From contig LUCM01000553.1 of assembly GCA_008360955.1 (NCBI GenBank), forward strand, positions 211,826 through 275,825: a stretch of DNA of 64,000 bases, in the 5' to 3' direction. The translations under genes were made by a program, and so were the position numbers. The notes under the pieces were generated by a model. It saw only the letters and a program-made list of their open reading frames with translations, had not been told where the DNA came from and did no database searches. Below are positions 13,801 through 23,837 of the stretch, one piece after another (position 1 is the stretch's first letter; each line of letters opens with the position of its first letter). The stretch is from Fasciolopsis buskii. Its lineage: Eukaryota > Platyhelminthes > Trematoda > Plagiorchiida > Fasciolidae.

Positions 13801-16800
13801 GAACCGTTCAGAGAAATGCCAAAGAAAGTGAGTAGTCTAACAGTAGAAAAACAATTTACGAATTGGGATAGTTGTCATATAAATTCAAAGTCGCTATTCA
13901 GTAGCATGTATATGACCAAATATTTAGCTCACCTTTGGTGATTTAGCGGTAAGCAGTTCCATACTTGAACGGTATCCAAATCGTTTAGTGCAACCTGCTG
14001 TATACTTTCGTTTGTTCATTTTGATCATTGTCGGACTTGGCCTCTGAGGAACGTATTCTGTCAGACACTCACCGGAAACGTCAGCCTGGATCATGAAAAG
14101 ACCAGAACGAGTGGCACTAAAAATGAACATGACGCATAGACCTGCTTGTCTCGAAACTCTTATTCAGTGGGAATCAATGGGTGTCATTTTGAATGCTGTT
14201 GAAAATGTTATTTTCTGTAGAACATTCATTTTTCAAATCTGCTTTCTTTATCTTATGAATGAACCGCAGTATTTATTGCCTGATAGTTCATCTAGCCGAT
14301 TCCAAAATTTTACTGGCATGTTACAGAAACAACAATAGCCTGAAACATGGACTTGCCTCTGTGGTGTAGCTGGGAACCTCCAAACTTTTAGCAGTCATCA
14401 CAAAGTGTGACAAAAGTGCCCGCTTTAGATTTTCAAACCATGGTTGTTCAGCAAACGGTGTGCAGAGTGGGGAATTCGCAGTCCCGATACGTCTTTCGTC
14501 GCAAGCTGCGTTAGCCCTTTGAAAACTGCTTCCGGGAAGGACAGTTGTCTGAATCTGCGGGAAGAAAATCGAGTTAGACGGACGCAAAAGAGTAACTAGG
14601 TGATGATATACTTTTGATTATTACGTCTAATTTGATGAAATTTAATAATCCCATATCCCACCTATAGGGAATATTAGAGACTTCTATAAACCATGGGGAT
14701 TAGTTTAACCAAGGCGATCGCTTGGGTACTCTAGTGACATTATCAATGATAATATTACCCAAGATTGTTCTACTCATTAGACAGACAAAATTGTCTATTC
14801 ATATTCTTAATGAATTGTCATACGTCGTAAGACCCATTAGTTTGTAATTATCTAACCATGCATTGCATTTTCATCACATGAAGTGCTGGTCACCGATCCA
14901 GTCTCGCAAGTTTAGAAAGTCACCTTTTGTTCATTCTCTGGTTGAACTTTTTGATATGATTAGTCATCACCATGCATAACCAAGAACAAAACTATAAAAA
15001 TGAAACTGTTTACCCTTATATGGATTTACAATAGACCAATTCTCTACACCAATTTTCCGGATCACAGATGAAATTGCAATTCGCTCAACCCTTAAACAAC
15101 ACCTTGCCAATTCTGTTAGACTAAGATACAAGTCAACATAGGAAACAATTTCATTTCTAGCAATAGTTAATAAATCTTGAGCTTCACTGACTGCTTTTCG
15201 GACTAGGTCCTTCAGGCACAGAAATCGGGCCTTCGCGTTCCCCTTACAATTGAAAGCGACAATCTGGAGTTTTCTTTTAATTATGGATCGCCAGTATTGC
15301 ACATCCTCTATCACACCCGGATTCTGCAACCGGGTTTCGCAACTGGAAGATACGTTTTAAAACTACAGCTCCAGCTTCCCTTATGGCTAACAATAATAAC
15401 CGAGCTACTTTCGTTCAGGTGGCGTCTTCAGAAGCAGACAGCAAGTAAGTACGAAATCTGCGTGAAAACTTGGATTGCTCTTTTTTATTCAAATTTTGAC
15501 TGGAAGCATTTACCCAGGCTCAGTGCGCTTATCTATTAAGGTTTAGGTAAAATATTACCCAATTTCAAATGTAGTGAACAAGAAAAAGGGTGGGTGTTCT
15601 GCTTCCTATTTTAATCTATATAAAGTGTTAAAGGACTAATGTCGCTGGGATAAATAGAGAAACAGTTTATGCAGCATATGATTTATTTGGACCCTACGAA
15701 GTATATCCCTTGGTAGTACGAGCTCATCTAAATATCGACTACGAATGTTTACTTGAACAATTGCCGTATTGCATTGCAGCCTCCTGAGCGGTGAACAATA
15801 AGCTAACTGAATTCGAAAGACCAATGTCAACTGGATTGACGGTGTATGCTCCTGGCACACGTTAACGCCTTTGTGCTTTCGCAATCGTTTCACTTCTGCA
15901 ATGCAGAATTTTCAACTTTGTCAAAAATCATTTCAGCCGCATAATCTGACCAGATTGTGGTGCTGCACAGATCATCATAATGGCGTTCACCATCGACCTT
16001 GATGATGCTGACGATTTCATCATCTAATGTTCATCTTTTAAATCTCTACATGAAACCAGTGCAAAGTTCAAAAATGGCCACTGAAAACCGATTACCCAAA
16101 GCCGACATAAGTGTTTTCGCTTCGGATGGTTCTCTTTTAATTCAAAAAATCAGTCTAATTATCGAGCTCATCGAGAATGTTTCTCACTTGTTTAATGGTA
16201 CGGTGACACAAGTGAATGATCATTATCCACTTTTCGTCAAGAAAACGTACAAACCGTTAAATAAACATTGATTCTGTATTTCTGCACCGTTATTTCGGAT
16301 TATCTCATTTTAATCATTTCCAGCTACAATTTTACCTGAGGCAGTCTAATGAGCATGAAAGAACCACGAAATTTGATATGATTGCCAAGTCGTCTCCAAA
16401 ATAGAAATATTCATCAACAACGCCGTCCCAGCGAGAAGATAAACAGAGGTCACACTTGGATACTCATACGCATGTTGGGACTCCCAAGCAGTCACCAATG
16501 AATATTAGAGGCAGTTAGCCTTCATTCGTATTGTCTCATTGATTCAATGAAAGATGACCTCAATTATGGGGGGGGCATTCCCGTTACCCTACTGACTGGA
16601 CGTCACTGAAATTTGCATTTGCAATGAACACTCAAGTGGGTTTGCGAGAAAAACAAAGGGCAACAATCATAAGAACAGATGACTCTGAATTCCCAGTATC
16701 TAAGCATCACTTTTGAAGGAGTCTCCTAAAAAAGCATTTGTGGAACTAGTAAGGTTATAATATTGTGGGAACAACGCCGGATAACAGTGGCAAACTGGAC

Positions 16801-18896
16801 TCCCGGGAATTCAACTTAAAAAGAGAGCAAAATGATCTATTTTTTCTTGAGCTGTCGTCAATAATTAGGTTTATCTAGAGTCTCCAAACCGATACATCAT
16901 TCCCCTGTTGAACAATGGTATGAAAATCGATATCCATTATCTAATCTGTCCTGCAAGTTAGTTTGTCTTCGTGAGTGAAATTGTTCGTCATTGCATTATG
17001 CGCAAGATGGTTGTGTCACCAGAGGAAGTTCTGGCACAGAAGAGTGGAAGGCTAACAGATACCACCCTTTTGCTAACTATTGATAAATGTTAAATATATT
17101 TTATGGTACTGTAATCGGCAATCGATGCAGGAACAGCCGTCAGTCACCGGTGGAACGTGTACCGGCACAATGCGACAGCAAAGACAAGGCCACTGTAGTA
17201 GCTGCACCCAATGATGCCTATCCAAACAAGAATGAATCGATCTTTCCATTCCACATCTAGGTCGCTATCCACTTCTGTGTATTTCTGTCTGCCGGCCAGA
17301 ATTAGAGATCAAATTGCGCTGACTGGTTGACCACCGTTTGTCCCCGGCTGTGCTCCCATCTATGTTCCATGCGTTTAGAGCCTCATTCAGCCCAAGGTTG
17401 GACAATGCAATGCAGAACTCAGTACAGGGTACTTAAGCATATAAATAAGGTTCCAATATGGACCGGTTCTATCGTCCTACAGCATTGCATAACCCAGCTG
17501 ATTGAGTACTTCAATCAACCGTATATTTGGATTCACTTTTATGTGAGAAACACTATTCCATAGACGCATTAAAGAATTAGATTAAGTTAAAGCTGATATT
17601 TTATTTACACAGTGTAATAAACAAATTGGCTCTGAACTATAATGGTATAGCTTATCTTTGATGTGAGTCTACTAGGGAACAAAAGTGCATCTAGCAAAAA
17701 TCGTTCTGCTCGAAAATGTGACGCAAATGTGGGCTGGAAAAGAACTTACTTTGTAGAAAATTATTTACCTTTGCAAAAGTCAATTGAAATAAAATTATTT
17801 TCATAAGTGTAAGCGACTTAATAACCTACCGTTCTCCTTAGTTCTGTTTGAAAAGTTCCGTTCTTCCGTAGAGGATAAATTTCTCACAATATTATCACAT
17901 ATCCGTCTGTGTTGTGTTCACCCTATGAACTAACTAATTTGAGTTTTTCACCTTCAATCATGATGTCTGATTAGTCCAATATGTGGGCAACATCGGTATG
18001 AGGTTCTTACATGACGGGATAGGACAAGATAGAGTTTGTTTTTGATTGTTTTGAATCCACCCTTAAGAAAAGCAAACGTCATATGCAGCCTTGCTAATAA
18101 AAACCAAAAAAGAAACTTTCGACGGTTACACGTCCACCTGTTCAGGATTTACCGGTTGGAGTAAATTCATCCGAGCCAAATAGAACGGAATAAGTTATCC
18201 TGTTTATAACGAATGGAAATATCGATCCTATTTGCGGTAATGCTGTTAATACTCTAGCCTCAGTTCCCCATGCTCATGTCAAACAGTGCTCCAGACTTTG
18301 CGTTTGTGTTTGTCCTAGCAGAAGAACGTTTCTCAAATACGGCTGCGTATACGAGTGGGGTTACCAATTCATTGCCATAACGACAAAAGCTGAATAAGAG
18401 TAAATTTTATAAACGAGATCAAAGAGGATAATTTCTAAATGATTAGTGACCAAGTACCTTTGGTGAAGTACTTTAAAGCCTTATTTCGATGACCATTCAG
18501 AAAATCAAAAAATCTGGGAACAAAGCATTAGAAAATGGAACTATCTGTTACGTATTATGGCTCTGAGCCTGTTAGAAAGAAAGGCATTGTAGTAGGGGTG
18601 ATACTGATTGTTTGATGTATATGTTTGGTATAATTTGCATGAAAATGATAAGTTTGAAAGTGTTTTATGGACTGCATGACTGCCAAATACAAGGATTGAT
18701 AAATCAACTGAAACCATTCCACGTACAGATGCCAACAACTGGCCTTTTGCGCCAAGTCGCAAATAAGATTGGCCTTCCAAGTGATCAAATACCGACTGAT
18801 TTTTGAACGCCGACAGTACCAACTCGGAGTTCACGGAAAAGTGATACTTGTATACCTTTCCCCATTTGAAGGAAAACACACTTTCTGGAATCAGAG
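1679..18896 (-). CDS. Large lipid transfer protein (apoB/apolipophorin-like), 5' part, multi-exon
   Basis: Secreted lipoprotein scaffold of the apolipoprotein B / apolipophorin / vitellogenin superfamily; by family it binds lipid in the secretory pathway and circulates as a lipoprotein. Exons, in order of translation: 18896-18727, 15830-15753, 15323-15192, 14554-14357, 14085-13933, 13398-13194, 12211-11983, 7791-7635, 6822-6646, 1843-1679. Phases agree at every junction and no stop intervenes, giving about 550 residues. The order of family landmarks matches Vitellogenin_N: first strand 'GKVYKYHF', 'PWFENLKRALLSHF' (the family's NIKRGILS site), 'DVSGECLTEY' with its partner cysteine, then helical-domain 'ETGTVAAF', 'FCHQNQHCE', 'LRALGNVG' and 'VQVAAIESLR'. 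The cysteine segment resembles apoB more than microsomal triglyceride transfer protein, but MTP is not excluded. The signal-peptide exon was not found and the 3' part lies beyond the left edge. Family assignment is firm; exons 2 and 3 are the weakest. Confidence 0.82.
1844..6645 (-). other. Long LLTP intron
   Basis: Exons 6822-6646 and 1843-1679 join in phase and match consecutive family segments, so this 4.8 kb is intron. It contains open frames (4055-4267, 5337-5525, 5884-6129), some with possible splice sites and one with a membrane-like stretch, but none is needed or fits the family. No repeat was recognised. Confidence 0.7.
6646..6822 (-). CDS. LLTP exon: helical domain, 'FCHQNQHCE'
   Basis: 177 bases, 59 residues, phase 0 in and out, acceptor ccttgtag, donor cag|gtacgtg. 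'LPVAGVLRTFCHQNQHCE' is the family pattern in which two cysteines seven apart flank Asn/Pro (YC...NPNC in vitellogenins). 'MIGTDCTYGDREQMNQ' then leads into the GN.G motif of the next exon. The frame stays open beyond the donor, but the extra residues do not fit the family. Confidence 0.88.
7635..7791 (-). CDS. LLTP exon: helical domain, 'ETGTVAAF'
   Basis: 157 bases, phase 2 in, phase 0 out, 52 whole codons. Acceptor gcgtctgcag, donor ggc|gtgagtt. 'VYAGTLVETGTVAAFKALR' matches the strongly conserved LLTP helical-domain motif (LDAL...GT.AA...L). 'SSSDVISALRKVSQPDVSLM' is the following pair of helices. A longer ORF in another frame (7691-7921) overlaps it but lacks this pattern. Confidence 0.85.
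8770..8895 (+). repeat. SINE-like unit with foldback ends
   Basis: A B-box-like 'GAGGTTCGAATGTC' (about 8827-8840) lies between inverted 'GGGGTGATAAAG' (8784-8795) and 'CTTTATCACCCC' (8879-8890). The ORF across it (8760-9062) has no protein-like pattern and is taken as non-coding. Confidence 0.35.
9615..9765 (-). mobile_element. tRNA-derived SINE
   Basis: On the minus strand a pol III B box (GGTTCGTATCC, at 9703-9693) sits in a tRNA-like head, followed by a tail 'GCAGCCCTCTGCTGGCTGCG' that is shared, with changes, by the SINE at 27.7 kb. It lies in the LLTP intron between 11,983 and 7,791, in the same orientation as the gene. Confidence 0.55.
10423..10868 (+). other. Two overlapping plus-strand ORFs nested in an LLTP intron
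   Basis: ORF one (10423-10605) starts with ATG and opens with a basic, hydrophobic stretch (MKLKFACTRRLLALLSAY) like a signal peptide. A strong acceptor (ttatttgttttcag, ending near 10,579) leads into a second frame that stays open to 10,868 with hydrophobic 'LAIGLLAPLITFKYAG'. The phases of the obvious junction do not match, and a run of eight Cs sits between them. This could be a small nested gene, a decayed mobile element, or chance. Confidence 0.22.
11983..12211 (-). CDS. LLTP exon: barrel-to-helix linker and first helices
   Basis: 229 bases, phase 1 in, phase 2 out. Acceptor cttcccaaacag, donor attcg|gtgggt. It starts 'GFSDFEELQFDFTNYRKQ', comparable to the last barrel strand of apoB, and continues with a charged helical stretch 'KSEFLKLLRDVHV', which is the beginning of the helical domain. 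The last two bases complete an arginine codon with the next exon at 7791, despite a 4.2 kb intron. Confidence 0.75.
13194..13398 (-). CDS. LLTP exon: end of beta-barrel, 'LLNSTCNETVV'
   Basis: 205 bases, phase 0 in, phase 1 out, 68 residues. 'ETGIGLLNSTCNETVVITG' aligns with the apoB stretch after the cysteine segment. The donor cagg|gtgagtt is strong. The acceptor is chosen as ctctcgaaag|cga because it preserves phase; a better-looking acceptor at 13,470 (ggaatttcag) leads into another frame, so the 5' border is uncertain. Confidence 0.62.
13933..14085 (-). CDS. LLTP exon: 'DVSGECLTEY' cysteine segment
   Basis: 153 bases, 51 residues, phase 0 in and out, acceptor catgatccag, donor aag|gtgagc. 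'ADVSGECLTEYV' and, 25 residues after the first cysteine, 'GCTKRFGYRS' are the two halves of the conserved LLTP segment (D..G.C.T.Y ... C..R), whose cysteines form a disulfide in lipovitellin. With the helical landmarks this is the most diagnostic part of the gene. Confidence 0.8.
14357..14554 (-). CDS. LLTP exon with NIKRG-like site
   Basis: 198 bases, 66 residues, phase 0 in and out. Acceptor cttcccgcag is strong. 'PWFENLKRALLSHF' occupies the place of the conserved W.LNIKRGILS segment. The best donor is non-canonical, gag|GCAAGT, which is the classic GC-AG consensus; it joins the next exon in frame so that '...SYTTE' is followed directly by 'ADVSGECLTEY'. The stretch before the NIKRG-like site, with cysteines at residues 18 and 31, appears lineage-specific. 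Confidence 0.7.
15192..15323 (-). CDS. LLTP candidate exon: barrel, 'YWRSIIKRKLQIVAF'
   Basis: 132 bases, 44 residues, phase 0 in and out. 'YWRSIIKRKLQIVAFNCKG' fits the LLTP pattern of a short helix followed by a strand and a glycine turn just before the NIKRG site. The frame stays open for 120 codons, so the donor (gca|gtcagt) is uncertain; the alternative start 19 bases upstream (15342) would change the phase. The exact borders are inference. Confidence 0.45.
15753..15830 (-). CDS. LLTP candidate exon: barrel strand with two cysteines
   Basis: 78 bases, phase 0 in and out, 26 residues. It reads 'LTLVFRIQLAYCSPLRRLQC', matching in position and cysteine spacing the 'C.F.L....C' strand that follows the first barrel strands in apoB. 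The acceptor is gtcaatccag|ttg and the donor caa|gtaaac. It fits between its neighbours in phase, but other frames are open here and neither splice site is strong. Confidence 0.4.
17144..17284 (-). CDS. Terminal-exon-like ORF with one membrane segment, inside an LLTP intron
   Basis: 47 codons ending in a stop, after the acceptor ggccggcagacag. It begins 'KYTEVDSDLDVEWKDR' and continues into about 22 hydrophobic residues ('FILVWIGIIGCSYYSGLVF'), then a short basic tail. It lies on the LLTP strand, between exons 18896-18727 and 15830-15753, and is in phase 0, so it could be spliced to the upstream LLTP exon as an alternative membrane-anchored end. It could equally be the last exon of another gene or chance. 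The family is not recognised. Confidence 0.3.
   Translation of the reverse strand, partial: KYTEVDSDLDVEWKDRFILVWIGIIGCSYYSGLVFAVALCRYTFHR
18727..18896 (-). CDS. LLTP exon: first beta-barrel strands
   Basis: 170 bases between an acceptor after a T-rich tract (tcttatttttcag) and the donor tct|gtacgtg. The exon opens with two bases of a split codon and ends in phase 0, giving 56 residues. 'FKWGKVYKYHFSVNSEL' is the usual LLTP opening strand (GK.Y.Y....), and 'SYLRLGAKGQLLAS' continues the barrel. It is the most upstream exon that could be assigned. The frame stays open past the donor, so read-through is possible, but the donor is good and the following residues do not look like the family. Confidence 0.65.
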
Positions 18897-21800
18897 CTGA
18901 AAAATAAGACAGGAAATAAACAATCAGAGTAAGTTGGCAATATTAGTGTCATTTTCGCAAAGCATCACCTAGGTCGGTTGACCACAGTAGTTCGGTGCAA
19001 TTCAGTACAGAACAGGATAACAATCTCTTTTCGGGGTACATTCAATTGTAATATTTAGTAGTACGAAAATTTACGCATCAGATTTTCTAGATCTCGGGAG
19101 AAGTAAGGTTGAGAGAACTATCATACGAAATTTGCTTGATTTTTCCCAAATTTGAGCAAACACATGAAGAGTGCAACAGACCGGTGATTGATGTTAATTC
19201 TTTTACTCAGAACCGTTGCTCCTTGTTTCCTCATTGCACCATCTGTTTTCTACCCCGGCGGCATCTAGCCGCCTAATAATTTCTAGCTGGCTATCAAAAA
19301 TAAAATGCTGCCGTTACGCCGTCTGTTTGAGTCTAGGCATATAAGCACACCTTAGTTATGTATTTGATCTCACCAAAGCATAAATTTGACCATCGATTTG
19401 TTTTTCTTGCAGCTTCACCGAGAGCATTACTCTTATAAACATACAGGGACGATGCCGCTTGGCTCTAATCAGACTTTATTGTCCATACTCGCAGTTTTGG
19501 TCCAGGTTGTTTGACAGTAATTTCGGCACGCACATCCATTCACGAAAAGACGTACACACCATTTTCAGTACTTCATATGCATGCATACCCAACTTTTCTG
19601 TGTTTCTGGCTCCCGCCTTCGGACAAGTCTTTGACTTTTTATGTTCACTGAGTAAATTCACAAACATGGAAGAATAGTGAGCTATCCTAAGTAAGCACCG
19701 AGATTCGAAAGTGCATTTTAACAGCCAAGTGCTATCTTTACGCTGCATGCACTTGCATGTGGAAGTGCCAATCTAGGTTGAACAATACGTTAGTTGCCCA
19801 CATGTGTCATCCGACACAATGTAAACAAAAAGTTGTTTGGTCCTCATTCATTCAAGTCCATCAAAACCGTCCTTTGGAGAAAAGCTAGGAAGATATTCAA
19901 GTTTATATTCCGCATTGGCATAAATGTCAAGTCAATCAAATACAGATCAGCAACTGAACGTGCTTATTCACTCCATTGATCTTCAAATAGGATTGCATAT
20001 GTTTGACGTCTTGTGGGCATTCGACTGCATTTTCAATAATTCCAAGCATAGCAAATGTTTACTGACCGAATCTAGGCAAGACCCATCAAAATGCTTGCTA
20101 ACTATCCAAATGTATTCTCGTCCCCTAACATGCACGCCCTAAGAAATGTATTAGGAGGCGTAACATACCAATTCACAGCGATATTCGCGTGCATTCAGAC
20201 GATTCTGGCGTGGAACAAGATAAGAAGACAAAGAGGACTTGAACTGCGCAATCTCAAAACCACGGTGACAGGGTCAGTGGTCCCATACAGACATTACAGA
20301 AGAACACTGTGCCGAAAACTGGTGCTTACTACCTACATTTAGTGAAGATGTTATTCGATCTGAGCAGACTAATCACTAAAGACAGCCACGGTCAATAACC
20401 ACTTGAGTAAAACATCTTCATTGGCTACACTGAATTTGGGGACTAAATGCCCTTTTCTGTTGTAATTGAACAATGAATAAATCACAGTTTTTGTGCAAGA
20501 CTGGTTGCTGCCATACAGATGACTTCATAAATGTTAGCAAATCTCGTTTAAAATGGCTGAGATAAAACAACCTGAATGAAGTTAGCGAACATCATTGTAT
20601 GCTGGATGAAATATATCGATACAAAATTCGAATTCGGGAAAAAGACTTAAATAACAGGCAATTTATCACTCATCTAATTGAGAATGAATCTCCTAAATGA
20701 AGGAGAACTTTGCTTTCATACCTCTGGTAGTAACACATTCTACAATAACATCAGACTCATGTAAAAGGCATTGTTCTTTTGATGGCGCCGGTAGAACTCA
20801 ATTGTTGGCGGCGTCTGCTGGTAAGCACAATTTGTCAAATAATTTTATCAAAAACTGTGGTACAATTTTATCCTGATATAAGGAAAGTGAAGTTCTTCCA
20901 TTTTCCTATGGTGGGAAGAAATTTGTGCTGTTGCACAAACACTTTTTGAAAGTAACGATTTGTTTGGGAGTTTTTGGTCCCAAAACGTTAATTCTAATTT
21001 CCTGTTACTTTGCAAAGTCACGGGAACAATGCGCGTCTCCTTTAATCCTGGATTGATTTCTTTTACCATCAAAATAACTTGACAAAATTAACGAATTTCA
21101 CGCCTCGTAGCTTAACCGATTAGATATTAATCTCTCGATTGAAAGTTGAACAAAACAAACAGTCGACGTCACGCCAGAAGATTAAGGTGATTTTGTTCAA
21201 CTCCACAGGTAACAAGAAGAAAATTTTTTGAGACTGACTGCTTATATTTATAATCTGCTCTTGGTAAATAAAATGATTACTGTATGCAGTAATACGATGT
21301 CTTAGGCTAATATCAACAGAACCTGACATCTGGAACCCTACCAAAAATGTTGTAGAGGAATGAATTCAGTTTGCACAGTGTACACCAGATTAGGTTTAGA
21401 TATCTCTAGGAATTAAATAGTCCTTGGAAGTCTCTTTCAATTGAAACAAACGACTAATATTCAGGAAGCTCTCGGGTTAGTTCTGGTTTCCATCGCTGCC
21501 TACCAGACTTCTTCCTTACACGATACGCGAAAGCGAAAGGCAACTGGGAATATTTTGGTTCATCGAACAGAATGATTTCCATGCTTATGCAATGAACACA
21601 GTGGTATGAAACGTTAAGTTATATATGGTCAAACATGAATGCATTGAACATTTGTGATGTGGAACTCTAAAATGTGCAAGACGTTAAGAGTTTCTATTAC
21701 CCACAAGGAAGCGCCAGAAGTGTGATATCGATTGCAGTTTTACCACGGAGTGATTCCAGTTTCCAAATTTTTCCTGATCATAATACCTGTTAGTTTATGT

Positions 21801-23675
21801 CTAATGGCTAACACCGATCGCAGAGATGTTCACGAAGTATATTCGAACTCGCAAGCTGTAATCGTAACCAAACTTTTAGTCAGCAAATAACTCACTAATG
21901 ATGAAGTAGCGTTTTAAACAATAATATTAGAGTTCTAATCATCTGAAGTTGTGCTAAAGGTTGGACAGCGTATGTTATGGATAGCAGTTAGTCAAATTAG
22001 TCTGCTGGCTGGCCAGGAAACAACTAGCCAAAGATAGGCAAACATGGAACAATATGGAATTAGGATATCATAATCCGCGACTTGGCCCAACACCAAAGTT
22101 GATCGTAGCACACTGACAATTAAACAGTGATTATCCACTGATTTGGATCGCACTTTATTTACGTTTCACGTCATAGTAGGCGAATACTTCTTCGTCCGAA
22201 CATCACCACCGCTAGTGATCATTGAAACTAATAACCAAAAATTGTCATCAAAAGTACAATAATTGCTTTTTTAACCGTGATATCAGGGTGCAGGACACTA
22301 CCCAGGTCGCCGCGCCAAATTCGCCTTGGTTTAGATTTTGAGCATAAATGGTGACAGGAATATTATTTCCGGGTTCAATGGGCATTTGATTTTATCCCTA
22401 GAATTTGCTAATGCTGCATTTTCTGGAAACATTTGGTCATCCATTAGGGAACAAATCTAATGTGGTGCAGACCAAACACCTGTTCATTTTTGTCGGTACT
22501 GTTAACTCCTTTTAAGCCACTCATAGTGCATTGTCAATCCCTCCTCTCAAGGTGCACTGCACACAGTCAACTTTCATGGCTGGTTTCCAATTAATCATGG
22601 TCATGAATTCATTTCGGATGATTATGAGGCTAGCCAAAACGGCAATCGACGTAGGTAACTCAGTGCCCCATAGTGTGGTTTTTCTCAAAAGCAGGACGAA
22701 TTGAAGTAAGCGACTTCATGAGATTTTCTAGCCTTCAGCAGCCGTGCCCCTACACAGAACCGTTACCGCGGATAGCAGCAAAATGTTGCTGGCAGTGGGT
22801 GCGCGTTGGCTTGTTGCGTGATTCAGTTGCATTTTAGGACAAACGGAAGTGAAAGTGATGTTCCTGCACTGGTTAGTTACTTCCACACGTGTGTGAACTC
22901 TGAAGCTAAAGTGCTTTGATTCTGTTGAAGACGAAGATACTGAAAGTGCATTTTTATTTCTTCCGCTCTAGATAGAAAGTTGTAATTTACTTGTTCTCCT
23001 TGTTCACACGGTCGTGTGAATCAAAAGATACCCGTCACTTTTTCTGGCTTGCTTGACTCAACAAGGTTTCGACAATTTCTATCACAGATTTCAAGGTAAT
23101 CCGTTTTCAGTAAACTGTTTTATTCACTCTTAGCTTGACAAACAGAAAGACAATCAGGAAAGCGCCATAACATACTGTAACCAATCGGCCGGGTGACCTA
23201 GGCCTAGGGCATTTTCTTCCTTTGCGTTTCATCTCTAACCAAACGATTGAAGTTATAAAATAAATTTTTTTGCGTTTGCTGACGTGTCAGGAAGTTGGAA
23301 GAAGCCACTTTTCCGTTCGCCTTAAAGTGAGACCCCTAAGGAATGCAAAGAAACCCAGGAGCGTGAATTTTACGCGTTCATGTATACCGTTTGCACGCGG
23401 AAAGGCAAACACACCGCAGAAAGCAATTTGTCTGTTTAATTTTTAATAAATGGTAATAGTCTGGCTGCTTCGAAAGTCACGTTTCATGAAACTGTCAGCA
23501 CTTTAATGATAAAATGGTTAGCCTCTGGCTTTGACCAGCCAATTTCTTTCACCCAGGTTGTCACATGATACAATGGAATTTAGGCATGAATAATAGTAAT
23601 CTACCAAATAGGCCAAGAAATATAATTTCGTACTATGAATTTCGACCGTATGAGAATAAAATAAATTGAAAAATG
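18897..23675. other. No supported gene
   Basis: This should contain the 5' exon(s) and promoter of the LLTP gene, but no convincing signal-peptide exon was found. A minus-strand frame at 21344-21120 ('FQMSGSVDISLRHRITAY') recalls a beta-sheet segment, but it has no good donor and lies upstream of the LLTP start. 22.7-23.4 kb is somewhat GC-richer, without a clear reading frame. Confidence 0.4.
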
Positions 23676-23770
23676 AAATATCCGGACCAAACGACGTAAG
23701 GAGTGTATCGAAACGTTGGCGCATTACATCTACCAACAACGCTGTGTTATTAATATTATATCATTCACAA
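23676..23770. repeat. Solo arm of the 47 kb foldback family
   Basis: 'CGAAACGTTGGCGCATTACA' and 'AACGCTGTGTTATTAATATT' match the right arm at 47.2 kb almost base for base. The preceding 'GGACCAAACGACGTAAGGAG' has a diverged inverted counterpart at 47,283-47,332, so the family is longer than the hairpin. The open frame 23518-23739 is a by-product. Confidence 0.65.
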
Positions 23771-23837
23771 TGAAAAATGAAATATCTAAACCCGTAGTAG
23801 TGACTGACTGAAAATTTTAGGAAAACGAAGCAATGTT

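Noticed and set aside
15896..16020. Minus-strand frame 'DDEIVSIIKVDGERHYDDLC' as another LLTP exon
   Set aside because: No usable donor in the right phase, and the neighbouring exons already join without it.
20848..21344. Minus-strand frames suggestive of an LLTP beta-sheet
   Set aside because: Upstream of the LLTP N-terminal exon on the same strand and without a donor; the similarity is too short.
23518..23739. 73-codon minus-strand frame
   Set aside because: Explained by the repeat shared with the foldback element at 47 kb.
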